Source: Dipetalonema caudispina
Lineage: Eukaryota; Nematoda; Chromadorea; Rhabditida; Onchocercidae
DNA length: 64,000 nucleotides
NCBI GenBank assembly: GCA_013365325.1
Contig: JABVXV010000002.1
Span: 186,001-250,000, forward strand
Direction: 5' to 3'
The translations under genes were made by a program, and so were the position numbers. Below, piece after piece: positions 32,958 to 51,100 of this stretch; the first letter of the stretch is position 1; every line of letters begins with the position of its first letter. The notes under the pieces are model-generated. The model made no database searches. It saw only the letters and a program-made list of their open reading frames with translations, and had not been told where the DNA came from.

Positions 32958-34688
32958 TCTGAAAGGTTTGAAAACGTTAAACAGAAAACTCCATCACAAG
33001 CGTATTATTTCGTCGCGCAAAATTTAAATGTACGGTTAAAACAAAAGAGAATACAATCCTACTTTTTCCGAAGCCATCCCAAAGAAATCGTTGAATAGAG
33101 GTAAATGGAGTTTAATAATTTAGTATTCTAGATGTTTCAGCAAACTTAGAATGTTAGTTCTACAAAAGCATATCAGATAACATAGGCATGCCATATTAGC
33201 ATTAAACTAACAAACATATAATTTCTTTTTCGGGAAGTTCCAAGTCTTTACTCAACTCATGTATTTCGTTTTGTTTCATAAACTTCAAATGTCTAGCATC
33301 GTTACAAAAAGTCATTACATATACAATCGTAATTTCTAAAATAACGTCATGTGACAACTAACCGGTAGTTCATGTAGCCATAACATTGCTGTCTAAAAAT
33401 CAAAATGCGCCAGTTTATCATAATAGGAAAGTTGCAATAACTTGAACAATTACAGAAATGAATGACCCATCTTTATGAAGGAACGAAAACAAAGCAATGA
33501 TATTATAAATATACCGTATTTAAATGATCCGTATTTTGAGCATAGACTAGAAATCTAACAAAAAACAAAAAAGCATGCTTTCTAAAGACTGTAGTTGAAA
33601 CCAGTATTATAATGAAAGCTCACCCATCCTACAATAATACTCCTAACAAATATAGGATAAAATATTTCTTCAGTACTTGAGTACGACAGATTAGAACGGT
33701 TCAATAATTAATAGGACGGGATAGTCTCAGAACAATGTATGATATATAATATTAAATAGTTTTCAAACAAAGATCACTGAAACAAGAAAAAAAAAAAAAA
33801 AAAAAAAATCCAATTAAACTACAAGCAAAACTTCCTCCTTCATAGATAGACGTAAAGTACAACTTATCATTTACAGTCTTACATATCACACTACAAGAAG
33901 CTGGCTTTCAGCTAGCATGTATATACCAAAAAAGGATTAGCACATTGAAAAAACAATACCCGCACCGGAAAGAAAACGTTCTTACTTCGAAGCGAGAAAA
34001 CTTCACGAAAAATCCAGGTATTAGTAATGCCTCTTTTCCAAAGACTTAAATGAACAAATGGAAACTGAATTGAGCTCAAATAGATTACAACTGTTTATAA
34101 TTGTCATGTCGTATCAATATTTCCTCATTCCTACGTTATCTCTCGAATCGAACAAATTATAGAGATCAGCTCATATAAAACATAATCGTTTCATTTAAAT
34201 CTTTTTGACAGTCAAAATTCGAATACTGCAAAGTTCAACAGTAAGATCGTAAAGTTTCCTCAACTGTAGGATAGATAACAGAATAATAAACAACAACACT
34301 TACCATGATAGAGCACTCGTAAAAAAAATATGGATAGTTCTCAATACGAACAAAAAACACTAGTTCGTACAGCTATTGAAAGTGAGAAAAGTTTTTAAAA
34401 AATATTGATGACAGTTAGAGGGTAGCAAGAAAGTGATAGAAGATAAAAACTATAGATTTATTAGTTTGTACATTTGTACATTAGCAGTTGGCTTTATAGC
34501 GATATTCACATGTTATCTTGAAACTATTTCCTGACAGCTCAACTATATAAGATTTTTTTTTCTCAGATGCTTCAATAATTTAAAGTCTTTTGACAGGCAG
34601 AAGAAAACTCCATATCTATAATCCACATTAATGGGGAGAAAAAAGAAGCCATTCTGTGATGAAATCTCTATAAATTAAAAAGCATCAA
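32958..34688. other. Gene-free interval with a poly(A) tract
   Basis: About 1.7 kb between the start of mrpl-18 and the 3' end of the R3H gene, both on the minus strand. A run of about 20 A lies near 33788-33808. No frame with splice support is visible. The right part should contain the R3H gene's 3' UTR. Confidence 0.5.
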
Positions 34689-40079
<5,391 letters not shown>

Positions 40080-42473
40080 TTGAAAACCATATAAAGGCTG
40101 AGCTCAATTTTTATGACCAGAGAACTGTCAAAACTATTAGACAAATAATTGTAAAACAAAGTCTAGCATCTCTAATACTATTCTTTATTAAACGATGACA
40201 ACAAGTTGTGATTTTAAAGTGCAGCACAAAAAAATGGCAACTGATGATATAACTAATTAAGCAAATGAATCAAATATAGTACATCACTAATTCTAAATAT
40301 AATCGAAGCGCTGGTTTCTGCTGTTGATTGCCTTCCCGTCTAGTTTTCACAAGTCAACTGCTTAAAATCATCAGATATCAAGAACAAATAACCATAAAGG
40401 TGGCGATCCTACACGTATCAGGTTTCACCGACACCTCCAGCATCTAATTTTGCTAGTACGGATGGTCTGGAAAATGCAAATGGAACCAAAATTGAATGGC
40501 TTTAGGATTCAACTATTTACTGCTAACAACTGCAGTGCAAATGAGTGACGTGGACTGGCTCAAACATCTGAGAATTAACTACAAGTACATTCTATAAATG
40601 AACTATTTCATACAAATATAAATAACCGCATAGATGGATTCAAACATCTTACATCAAAATACCAATCTTATTCAGAAAAGTTGAAGATCTGACATTTTGC
40701 GAATTGTAACTCTGACTTTGGTAGCATCTCGGGAAAAGCACTTCTTGGTATTTTCCGACTTTTAAGTTATGAACATTCTTTTGCTGTTTATCTACAACTA
40801 GTGGTTTTTAAAACCTTCGACTAGTGGTTTTTCAGATTTTATGCAGGTTTCTTTGATTGTCTAGTGCATATCCAAGTTCAACCGTTCCTTTGGTGATTAT
40901 TTACGACCTCATCAATCCATTAATTAGATGCCTTAGCATCTGGAAGAACTGCAGATAGTAATTTCCATGGGATAATGCTCAGAGAAAGACGAACATTTAA
41001 CCCTAAGGCACCTATTAAGACTTTGGCGGATTTTTGCATTTATTTAGCGCTGTATGCTTTGTCAGTCAGACATGAAATATGAGCCAACAAATCGTTTTTC
41101 GGAGTACTTCAAAGAACAATATTCCATACTCACTGGTTTCCTTCCGAAATTATATAAACTCTGTGGTTCAGCAACTGCTGAGACTGTTCTTTGTTGATAG
41201 TTGTGCTATAAAAATTATTATATATATAGTTGCTCAAAAAATAAAAAGACATACAAAAATCCACAAAGCAAAAATAATATTTTAAAAAAATATGAAAAAT
41301 AAGAGTTGGAGGAAAAACAATAACAGTACCCAATTTTCTTGCCAGAAATGAATGATGAAATGGTGGGTGATGCCAGGGTTATTAATGCTATAAAACTGCC
41401 TGTCGCGTTGAATGCCTTTGCTGACACCTCAGGTTTCCAGAGATACTAGAACACTTCAAGAATGATTTGAACTCCTCAATCAAACCCTACAATGCTGGAT
41501 ACTTTACCTAACCTTTGAAATTCCTTGCCACACCAACAGATCCACGGATGTCATTCACACTGCTCAACATACTTCAAATGCACGAAAATTCTGAACTACT
41601 TGCTATACTTCGTTAAGGTGTTACCATGCATTCATGAACTAAGTTATGCATGCATGCCATAAATAACTCATATACGTGTGGCGAGATGAATAACGGTAAA
41701 GATTAGATGAATATCAGTGAATAGCGATATTGGATGAAGACATATCAAGGGACAGGAATGGTTAACAACTGCAATGAAGCGGCTCGCATCAATATAAGGA
41801 CCTTCCACCCGTACAAATACACCTCACTTGCAATGATACAAACTTCTCAAAGGCATCCATCATACCCCAATGAACTTCAATCACATTGTAACTTCCACCA
41901 ACAAAAACAAGTTTCAACTAAAGAACACAATGAGAGCGGACGGACTTCTCTATTCCGTGCAATAGCAATTATGTCACACAATAATACATTACTGACCGCT
42001 TTATGCAAATTATCCATCTCTAACTATTTCAGCACCTCTATGTATATATGCATGAATCAAGCAGTAGAGATGACATGTGTATCATATATATCACATTTTT
42101 AACCAGATGTATATGAAACTGATAGACTAACAAAATATATGAAAGTAGAAATTAGTTAGGACCAACAGTTTTCAATAAACAGCAGAAGCGATAACCAATT
42201 GTATAGCATGGCAGCAACTATTCTAATCAGTAATTTAGAGGATATCCTACATAAGACTAAGTCATCTGAATAGAAAAGTAAGGAGAAAGTGGATGAGTTA
42301 AGCACATTAAGAGATATACCGAGAGCGTTGAGATACAAAAAACAGAGCATTAATGCAGACTTTGTCTTCCTTTCAAGACATTCATTATAAAATTCTACAG
42401 CTATGACAACGGTGAATTCTTAAACGAAATGATAAAACTTCATTCGCACAGTTCGCTGAACTCTTTCCATATA
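40080..42473. other. Gene-free interval upstream of the R3H gene
   Basis: About 2.4 kb between the tentative R3H start and the 3' end of the canonical Rieske gene. The longest frame, 122 codons on the plus strand at 41734-42102, has no splice partner, recognisable domain or supporting acceptor, and I do not call it. R3H 5' UTR exons may lie here. No repeats stand out. Confidence 0.45.
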
Positions 42474-44305
42474 TCAATCACCCACAATCAATTTATTATC
42501 ATTGATTTGATAAGGTGGTACTTCAAGATTATTTGGTGCGGGTCCCAGACGTATACGACCAGAAGTGTCAAATGTAGAACCATGACAAGGGCAGTAATAG
42601 CCGCCAAAATCTCCTTTTCCTGCTGCAAAATAAAAATTGTGTGCATCATTTAGTAGTAATAATCTTTATTTGATGATAATTCACTTACTTCTTCCGTTTA
42701 CTTACATATATATTTAATCTATCTTTGCTAGCTGAATATAATCACTGAATTCTTCTTTAAAAATTAAAACTAATCAAAGGATTGGAATTGCTCGAACCTA
42801 ACGGGACACACCCAAGATGAGGACAAACACCTATAATTACAAGCCATTCATCTTTCTTTACTCGTTCATCATCAGTTTGTGGATCACGCAATTCGCTTAA
42901 CTTGACACTTTTCGCTTTTCCGATATCATCTTGAGTACGATGGGCCACGAACAGTGGTTTTCCGCGCCAAGTATATGTTTTACACTAAAAGATTTTGCAA
43001 AAGAGTTCTTTCTAATGGAGATTTTCATATAAAAGAACATCATTGAATGCAGTAATATCAGAATACATCGTATAAATACTAGAAAAATGAACTTTAAAGA
43101 TTTATTACTGATGAAGAGTGATTAAATACAATAATGGTTGTGATGCTAATGCTAATTCTTATTTTAAGAGTCAATGGACTGTAAAGCACCTTACAAAACA
43201 TAGAGTCTTCGAATCCATTCTAATGGATACCAATATGCTCAAGATGTCAGAACTTTGTTTACGAAATTCCAAATTGGTCTTACTTGTCCTTCAGGAATTT
43301 CGTTCAGATCAATTTCCGTATTTGCCATAGCTAATTGATCGGCTGGCATACTTTTATAAGTGACAAGTGATTGCACAAGCTTCGTAGCCATATAGAGATA
43401 AACTGCTCCGTTTACTAAAATATCACTAAGTAACACCATGGAAAATTTATAACGAAAGGAAATTTTAGAAGCAGTAGCAAAATGTTAATAAGCTTGAAAT
43501 GACTTGACCTCCGAACAATAGTCCTTGTGTCACTGCACGGCGGTAATCCTCAGTATCTCTAGCTGCTTTTGTTGAGTCACTAACTCCCTTCAATCGTTCA
43601 CTGTCGTATTTCGGAAACGTTACATCGGTATGAATTAAACGGTGTGATGTCACTGAAGAAAATCGATCAAACACAATATCTCACTAGTAGTAGAGTGACT
43701 CGAATTCACTGAACATCGAATTCACAAAATTTCAACCCTTTTTGCATATTTAAAATACATATTTGTAAAAAGTTTTGAACTGTGACTTGAGTATTCAGTG
43801 GAATTCAGACTAAATGACACTTCATAATATCGGGTAAGAATCATAACACAGGATTGTCCCTTTACGCTCAAATAAAATATAAGGAAAACTAATAAGACTC
43901 CTCACTAACCTACAATTGGTTTAACAGACATCGTAGATAGCATGTGGCCCGAAGATAGGGCATCTAACCCCGAATTTCGGCTGAGTGACATTATCACTGG
44001 AACGGTGTCAATCTTATCCTTTGTGGAGACTGATATCTGCAAACATCCAATTGGCTGGCTTCCACAAACCTGAAAATCAAATTATAAGAAAATGTACAAT
44101 GCTTATGCAAACTATTTTTGCAATGTATCTTCCGCTAAATACTCTCCCAGTCTGTGATTGAAAACATTGAAAAATATTCCAGTGCACTAGAAAACATGGA
44201 CCTTACTGTAAAAGCTTCATCGCTGACAGCGAAAAACATGTTACGACGTACACAAAACATTACCCTCTTTAAAGCTGCTTGATGAGTTCTCACCAAAGTT
44301 GCCAT
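42474..44305 (-). CDS. isp-1: Rieske iron-sulfur protein of complex III, canonical copy
   Basis: This is the catalytic 2Fe-2S subunit of ubiquinol-cytochrome c reductase. Six exons, read downwards: 44305-44207, 44069-43910, 43652-43509, 43414-43284, 42984-42798, 42622-42474. Phases close to 289 residues. The first ATG lies 17 bases after an ATTTCCAG acceptor. A shorter 230-residue product from the ATG at 43991 is possible, since TTTGCAG also precedes that segment. The long N-terminus suits the mitochondrial presequence. The membrane segment contains [14 protein letters not shown]. The cluster motifs are CPHLGC and CPCHGS with the standard DFGGYY between. The cluster-loop tyrosine known in mammals (HGSHY) is phenylalanine here (HGSTF). 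The gene follows ucr-1 by 345 bp, which suggests co-transcription. Confidence 0.96.
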
Positions 44306-44650
44306 AATTTTTTTAGCAACACCTGGAAATTCAATTCGAACGATTACCAAAACATTATTAAGTTATGAAAAACAAAAAATTTAAACAGTGTATTTCAGAT
44401 AAATTCACAAATAAAGATGGTCGCAAACAAATGCAGCCAAAAAAAATTCTTCAAAGCCTGATCGCCATTTATACCTTTTTTCATAGAGAACGAAGAATAC
44501 GACATAAAACTTATCACAGCAACCTGCTAAATTACAAAGTTTATTGGCATTACAACAAGAAAAAAATTATGTAGAATAATACAGAATAATGAAGCACAGC
44601 AATATTGTGGTATATCGAAATACTACAACTGAAGAAATAACACTATGACT
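44306..44650 (-). promoter_or_regulatory. Short intercistronic gap of a putative ucr-1/isp-1 operon
   Basis: Only 345 bases separate the ucr-1 stop (44651) from the isp-1 start (44305) on the minus strand. The gap ends in ATTTCCAG, 17 bases before the isp-1 ATG, which would suit spliced-leader processing. I see no AATAAA near the ucr-1 stop. Co-transcription is inferred from spacing, orientation and shared function. Confidence 0.5.
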
Positions 44651-47600
44651 TTATAATCGCCAAGCACTCATGCCTATTCTCATTTGATAATAATCTGGCC
44701 AGGCTTCGGTGCGTCCTGTAAAAAGTAGATTTGAAGCTTTCAAAATGACAGACCAATTTTGAAGGATTATCTAAAGAGAGTTCCACAACATGTAAATTTA
44801 ACTTATAATATAGGTCAAATTAACTCGCGAAAGAAAAAGAAAGCAAACATTGCATACCAACTCCTGCAACTGCAAGATCTCGATCATAGACGTGTTTGTT
44901 CATAGCTTCACTTATTGCCTCCTTATCTACACTTTCAATAGCATTTTCAAGATCGGATAATGACTGCGCTGTACCAGAATAAAGGACCTACAGAGGATAT
45001 ACTACTGTTCATATGAAAAATCGGATTTTATAGTGTGTAGTTGATAAAGATATTTTTTGTAATTTAACTACCGTTTAATGTATGAAAAACCCGAAGAGCA
45101 CCGTTACAAATAACAGTCATCGTTGACTGCTGCAAATGGTCTACATTAAATGAAATTAAATATAGATGAGATATTTGGCCAAACAAGAATTAATGAGTCA
45201 GAACACTAACACATACTACCAGAATTTTTAACATGAATGAAACCAGCAGTTCTACGCAAAAATATTTTACATACCTGTTTAGCAATATCATCAGCACGTG
45301 TAACGCTTGATTCCAGTGCCGAAAATATTATTGTTTTATATATATTCCTGCCTCGCTCAACCTCTTCTTCAGATACTCCTACAGCCAATCTTTTCCTCAA
45401 AATTTCTCAGTAAGTAACTCTGACAATGAACAGGCAGTCACTATGATAAGTTCGACATTTTTCTACATTTATATTGAAGCCATAACCTTCATTATTGTAC
45501 CGCATGTCTTCAAACATCATCTCAAGTGATTCATGCATATTTAATGTTTCCGTTGTTAAAATTCCTTTAAAACAAATTTCATATTTTTCATTAAAACCTT
45601 AGTAATTTACCGAAACCTAAGAATTAATCACTTTCAATATGATGCAGTCTGATCAGAAACTATTAATCAGAAGTCAAATGATTACTTACCAACCCCGAAG
45701 AACTTCTTTCATACCGAATGTCGTGGATGCTACATCATTACCGTCCATGACGATGTAGAATCCAAATAAACCACAGTCGTTATAATTCATGGAAAACGAT
45801 TTCAACTGATGTACACCATAGCCTGTAGAAATCTTCTGCGTAACAGCAGTGAAAGCATTGGTTGATGAGAGCTGTGTACAATCCCAATCACCAATCATCT
45901 AAAAAATGTAATTTGTTGTTCAAAAATATCCTTTTTATCAGCATGAAGATTTCTTTCTTGCATTTATAGCAATATTTTTTGCTGATACGGAACACTTTTA
46001 CAACTCTAATTCTCTTTAGAAAGCAGGATAAATGACAAGGAAATCAGTTATACACAGCTTTGGCTTACCGCACTTGCAACCTTTAATGGAATAGCATCGG
46101 GGTGACTGAAACCAACACCTTCAACTGCCAATGCCCCATACATGAAAGGTATATTATCGTTTCGATACAGGAACTAAAATAATAGCACTGATTAAATAAA
46201 TGGGACTATAGAGAAGGTAGAAAATCTATAATTCAAAAAACAATGCCAAGAGGGTTGTTTATCTACGAGCTACAAAAAATTCTCTAAAATAGTGAAATGC
46301 CATTCAGATATCAAACATTCAAAGTATACAAAAAGTTCACTATGCATTCACTAAGAATAGAAATCACCTCGCTTCCCGTGAAACGAATTCCTTTTGAATC
46401 AGAAGCATTTCCTGACTGACCAACCGAAAGATTGCCAAAATATCGTTCAGCAAAGTTTGCAATCTGGGAATGCTCGATGTTACCAACTGCGCTCAGTACC
46501 ATTCGAGATGGTTTATACTGAATATCTACATATTTGCGCAAATCACTTTGTGCCAAATTCCTGTAAGTATGTAATTAAAAATAACTGCCAAAATTTTATA
46601 TTTTTTCTCATCCTCACAAACTTTTTATCCTCTTTATCATTTTTCCCTTCTCAAATAGAAACAATCTTGACTAATATATATATATATATAGTTTATTTTA
46701 AAAACAAGGCTTGTTTACCAGTTAAGGCTGATGCATGACTGAGAAGTTTAGAAATAGAAGAAACACATATCTATCATCAAACTTACCTCACTGTCTCCTC
46801 CGTACCGTAGATGGATTTAGCCATAGGTGTCCCTTGGAAAGCAGCATCGTGAAGGTAATCAAAAACCACTTCACTGGGATCCTCAGCAGCTTTATTTATT
46901 TCACATAAAATTCGAGTACGTTCCGTTTCCAAAGCCGCTTGATCTAATTTACTGTTTTGTAGCACATCGGCCAACAGTGCCACTACTGCAGTAAGCAAAA
47001 ATATTTATTTAACAGCTAGACAAACGTCCAATCAATTCCTTATTATCTTGAAAAAAATTAAATTTCCTAATTTTTCTATATTTCAAAGTACCATTTTCTA
47101 CGTCTTTTGCGATGCACTGTATATAAAACGCATTATGCTCTCTGGAAGTATATGAATCAAATCTTGCACCGATCTTCTCCAATTCTGTCTCCAGTTCTGT
47201 TTGTGACCGTTTTCTTGTGCCCTGTAAAAATATTCAAAATGAGAAAATCACTTTTAAACCAAGGTAATATTCACGAATTTTAAAGCCAGACATACGCGGT
47301 ACATCATATGTTCCAGGAAATTTGCAATTCCATTGTTCGCCTCATTTTCAAAACGACTTCCAGAATCGATCCAAACGCCGACCTGCAACACGTTCTACAT
47401 AAATTCGAAGGAATTATATACTGTAATTATGAGCAACTACAGAAGGTAATACTTATAAACAAGATATAAATGTCCCGATAAACAAACCAATAATTATGCC
47501 AGCGTCGTGGTAAGTAGAAAGTACAACCTGACAAAGTATATAAAATATGGTACATTTGCAATGAAAGCTCCAAAATTTCGAGCAAACAGAAGTAGCGCTT

Positions 47601-48123
47601 ACCGTGACGGTTGGTCGTTCGCTAGTTTCGGTGACAATACGAAACCCATTCTTTAAGGATGTAATGACAGGTGCAGAAACACTACCTAACACATCACGTG
47701 CTGCATAAGCTGCTGTCGTTCTGCGCTAAATGATAATCACTATTAAATAATTAAACAATGTTACATAACATAAAGTGATTTAAATCTTTTGCCACATCTC
47801 TATTTAGCTCATTTTCGAGATGATAACGTTGACAAAGCATCGATATTCAAATTCAATCTTTCTACAAAAGAAAAATGCTACTTGCACAAGTTTCACTGAA
47901 TGATAAGTGATATGGTATCAACAAGCATTAAGTGGTCAAAAATTAAAATTAACATACGCAGATCGTTAGGGAATACATTTATGTGAAAATATCACAAATT
48001 TAAGAAAATTAGTAGAAATTTCTTAACAAATTATATGAAAACGTGAGAACGTACCGAAAGATGCAAGCCATGCGAACCGATGAATGCCTTAGAAGCAGTG
48101 CATAATGCTGAACGCCATGACAT
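44651..48123 (-). CDS. ucr-1: Complex III core protein 1 (MPP-beta/UQCRC1 family)
   Basis: Core 1 is a structural matrix-side subunit of complex III related to the processing peptidase beta chain. Eleven exons, read downwards: 48123-48055, 47725-47603, 47382-47296, 47221-47092, 46985-46787, 46560-46368, 46173-46069, 45898-45690, 45395-45275, 44987-44858, 44715-44651. Phases close to 476 residues. The ATG is 2 bases after TTTTCAG. Peptidase M16 blocks include TLKNGFRI-type [45 protein letters not shown] and [17 protein letters not shown]. The zinc motif HxxEH reads NFLEH, so the first zinc histidine is Asn. Loss of this motif points to core 1 rather than an active peptidase. isp-1 follows directly on the same strand. 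Confidence 0.94.
46675..46690. repeat. Short AT microsatellite in ucr-1 intron 5
   Basis: About eight TA repeats lie in the intron between 46787 and 46560. A similar TA run precedes dss-1 near 30810. Neither overlaps a splice signal. Confidence 0.7.
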
Positions 48124-51100
48124 CTCTGAAAACTGCTAAGTTCATGCAGTACTGTAATGACACTCTCTGATAAGATACGTACGTCTACGTAATCTCCAAC
48201 AAATGATCTCTCGTTATAATTCTATCACGTGGTTCAAATGCAACTGGTCATCCCGCAGACTGGTTGTAAACCTAATTCCGTCACATAGGTTGGAAGAATT
48301 CCATCTTACTTATCGTTGGGGTGTTTTGGATCAAAGTTCAAAGTGGTTGTGCTCACAAAATAGATGGACATCTCATCCATGTAAATGATACTGAAACAGG
48401 ACGGATCAGATCAGACGCTTAAGTAAGTATTTGCGATAGTTATGTAATAAGTTCAGTGCAATCACACCAAAGAAATAAGCATGATAATGAGTTAATAATC
48501 AATAAAAGATGATAAGGGCCGAAATGGTTAAAATTTAGCTGATTAAGTTGAATGTATTGTAATTGGAAACGAATAAAATTCTTAAATTCTTTTATTTTCT
48601 TGAATGAAATAAATGTTAAAATAACCGGTTCCTTTAAATGTCAGTCATCCAAGTACAAATCAGTATAGTAATTGTGTACTTGAGTACAAATCAGTATAGT
48701 AATTGTGTACTTGAATAGCTCAGGAATTGATGCTTTGGATTTAACAGAATTGAAATCACTGATTGGATATCAAATAGAAAGTCCTGAGATAAAGGAAATA
48801 TGCAAAAAGCATTTTTTCGTATCAACAGTTTTCGAAATAGGATATCACCGTATCTGCTTTTAGTTTAGGTTATTGAAGAGTGCATTGTTTATCTTTTGCA
48901 TATGCATTTGTAGTGATCAGTTATCTGTTCGCTTCTTTCCATGACGACCTATCAGTCCCAGGATCACTTCGATTATGATAACTTTGTCTTCAAATACAAC
49001 AACAACCGCATCTCTCACTCTTGCTTTCAATTCTGTTCTAAATTCTTCCGCACATAATATAATCCCAAACAGCCTTTTTCTTTCCATCTTTCCGGAATTG
49101 TTTTAGTTTGAAATCTCGAATTTACCAGAAATTGTTGATGATTAACACTAATCATTAATATGTTTCGAAATTTTTAAAATTTAAGCCAATAATTCTCAAG
49201 AAATTATTTCTAAAATATCGCAAACAATTCTCAACAGTTGAGAATTTTCTTTTTTTATAACTATTTTGAAACTGCCATATTGCAGAACTTGTAGAATGTA
49301 AATGTTTCTGCTCATCTATTACAGGATTCTTTAAATGATCCTCGTTACCTGTTTTTGTTATTTTAACTTGTTTTATCCGTTGGCAGGAATTTTCATTCCA
49401 TCTCTTTAATTTTAGTTAAAAAAAAAGTTGTTATTCAGGGCATTCTCAAATGTATAAACCTTACCTGAAAGCTACTTTTAAAAATTTTTTCAAAAATATA
49501 ACATCATTTTGTTTCACTTTGATTAAACAGTAGTGGTAGAATAATTTTAAAATTTTGATTAAAAGTTAGCTAACGTACCAGTTGAAAAATAAAACAAATG
49601 AAAGTAATAGTCAATGAACTCAGTCAGTTATGCAAACGATTCATTGGTGTACACAAGACAAAAACGACGACTACTTCTCCCAACTTTTTCACCATCAATT
49701 TTTCTTCTTAAATGTAAAATCACTGCCTTGCAAATCTCCAATTCTGTTCTAAACGAATCCGGAACATTCAAATTACCCCGTCGTGCAATCCGTTTGCTTT
49801 ACAACTTCAAATCATTAATCTCAAACCGCATTCCCGAGAAGATCTATCTCTTTTGCAAGAAATTTCTCGATATATAGAAGGTGTACCATTATTATACTTA
49901 TGTAGTTTACATTTTAAGTTAGCCAACTTCACTAGATAAGTGTGTGTGTCTAGATTAGTCCATTTATGGGGTCAATCTTCCTGTCGGGAAAGAATATTTA
50001 ATCCAAAGTTAATTATTTTAAAATGGCAAATTTGCTACAGATTTGCATGAAAATGCAATAAATGAGAATAATATCATTTTGTTGAATTTCAAAAGTTTAT
50101 TTCTAATCTATTAGAAAAAGAGATGAAAGGCGATGATTTGTAGTTGATCGTTTGCCACGAGATTTTTCTTCTGAAAAATGGTTTGCAACATTGCTGAATG
50201 TGCAGATGCATGCATTAATTTAAATAGATAGCACGCCAATTGTATCACTACTATTCCCCTGTATTGTTTATTTACTTTTTATTTTGTTATTGTTCTTTAC
50301 ATGTTCATTCCATCATATAATCAATTCATAATTTCTTGTATCTTGATAAAGTTTAGGCAAGTCTAGAAAGTATCATTTCATGTTTATCAAACTAAAATAT
50401 AAATGAAAGTGAAGACTTTGACAAATTATTTGGTGAACCTTTTTAAGAACTCTCATATAAAATGATAAAATCCGACACATGGTACCGCTATTATCAAAAA
50501 ACATTGAATGCACTATTCTTAATGATTAGAATCATTACCATTATCATTATGCATTGATAAATGATTCAAATCACTAAAAGTTATCCGTTCTCCCGCTGCT
50601 TCATTACTTTGCTAAGCTATCTCATACATTTTAGCTAATAATATTACTTATATGACTATTTCATGATTACTGAAAGGTAAGTATCCCTTGAAGAAGCAAT
50701 TATTTCAATAAAACTTTCATTACTTCACTTAAATTAAAAATCAGCAATTATTTATGAAAGAATTGGGATCGATTTTCACACAAATGATGAATCTGAAATC
50801 ATCGCAAAGCAACAATATTTAAGAACAGATATAAAAATTTGAAATGAAATGACTATCCTTTGCTTCGGTCAAGAATAGAAAAGAAGGAAGAAAGGCAGAA
50901 TATAAATATTTTTTATGCTTCGCGCAAATATTTCCAGGCATTAAACGAAACTGTACAAACTGAAATTTCGGAATAGTTCCATTCAATCAACAATCTTAAT
51001 AATATACCATTCTATCATATTCCGATGATTCAGACCGTTGAATTTCATAGTCAAGTTTTCATTATCATTTTTCACAAGTGTTTTTATCATATTTGTAGTC

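Noticed and set aside
41734..42102. 122-codon plus-strand frame in the 40-42 kb interval
   Set aside because: No acceptor or splice partner, no recognisable domain, and composition like the surrounding intergenic DNA.
43910..43991. Start of canonical isp-1 at the ATG at 43991
   Set aside because: Possible, but an upstream exon (44305-44207) joins in phase, has its own acceptor just before the ATG and supplies a normal-length presequence, so I preferred the longer form.
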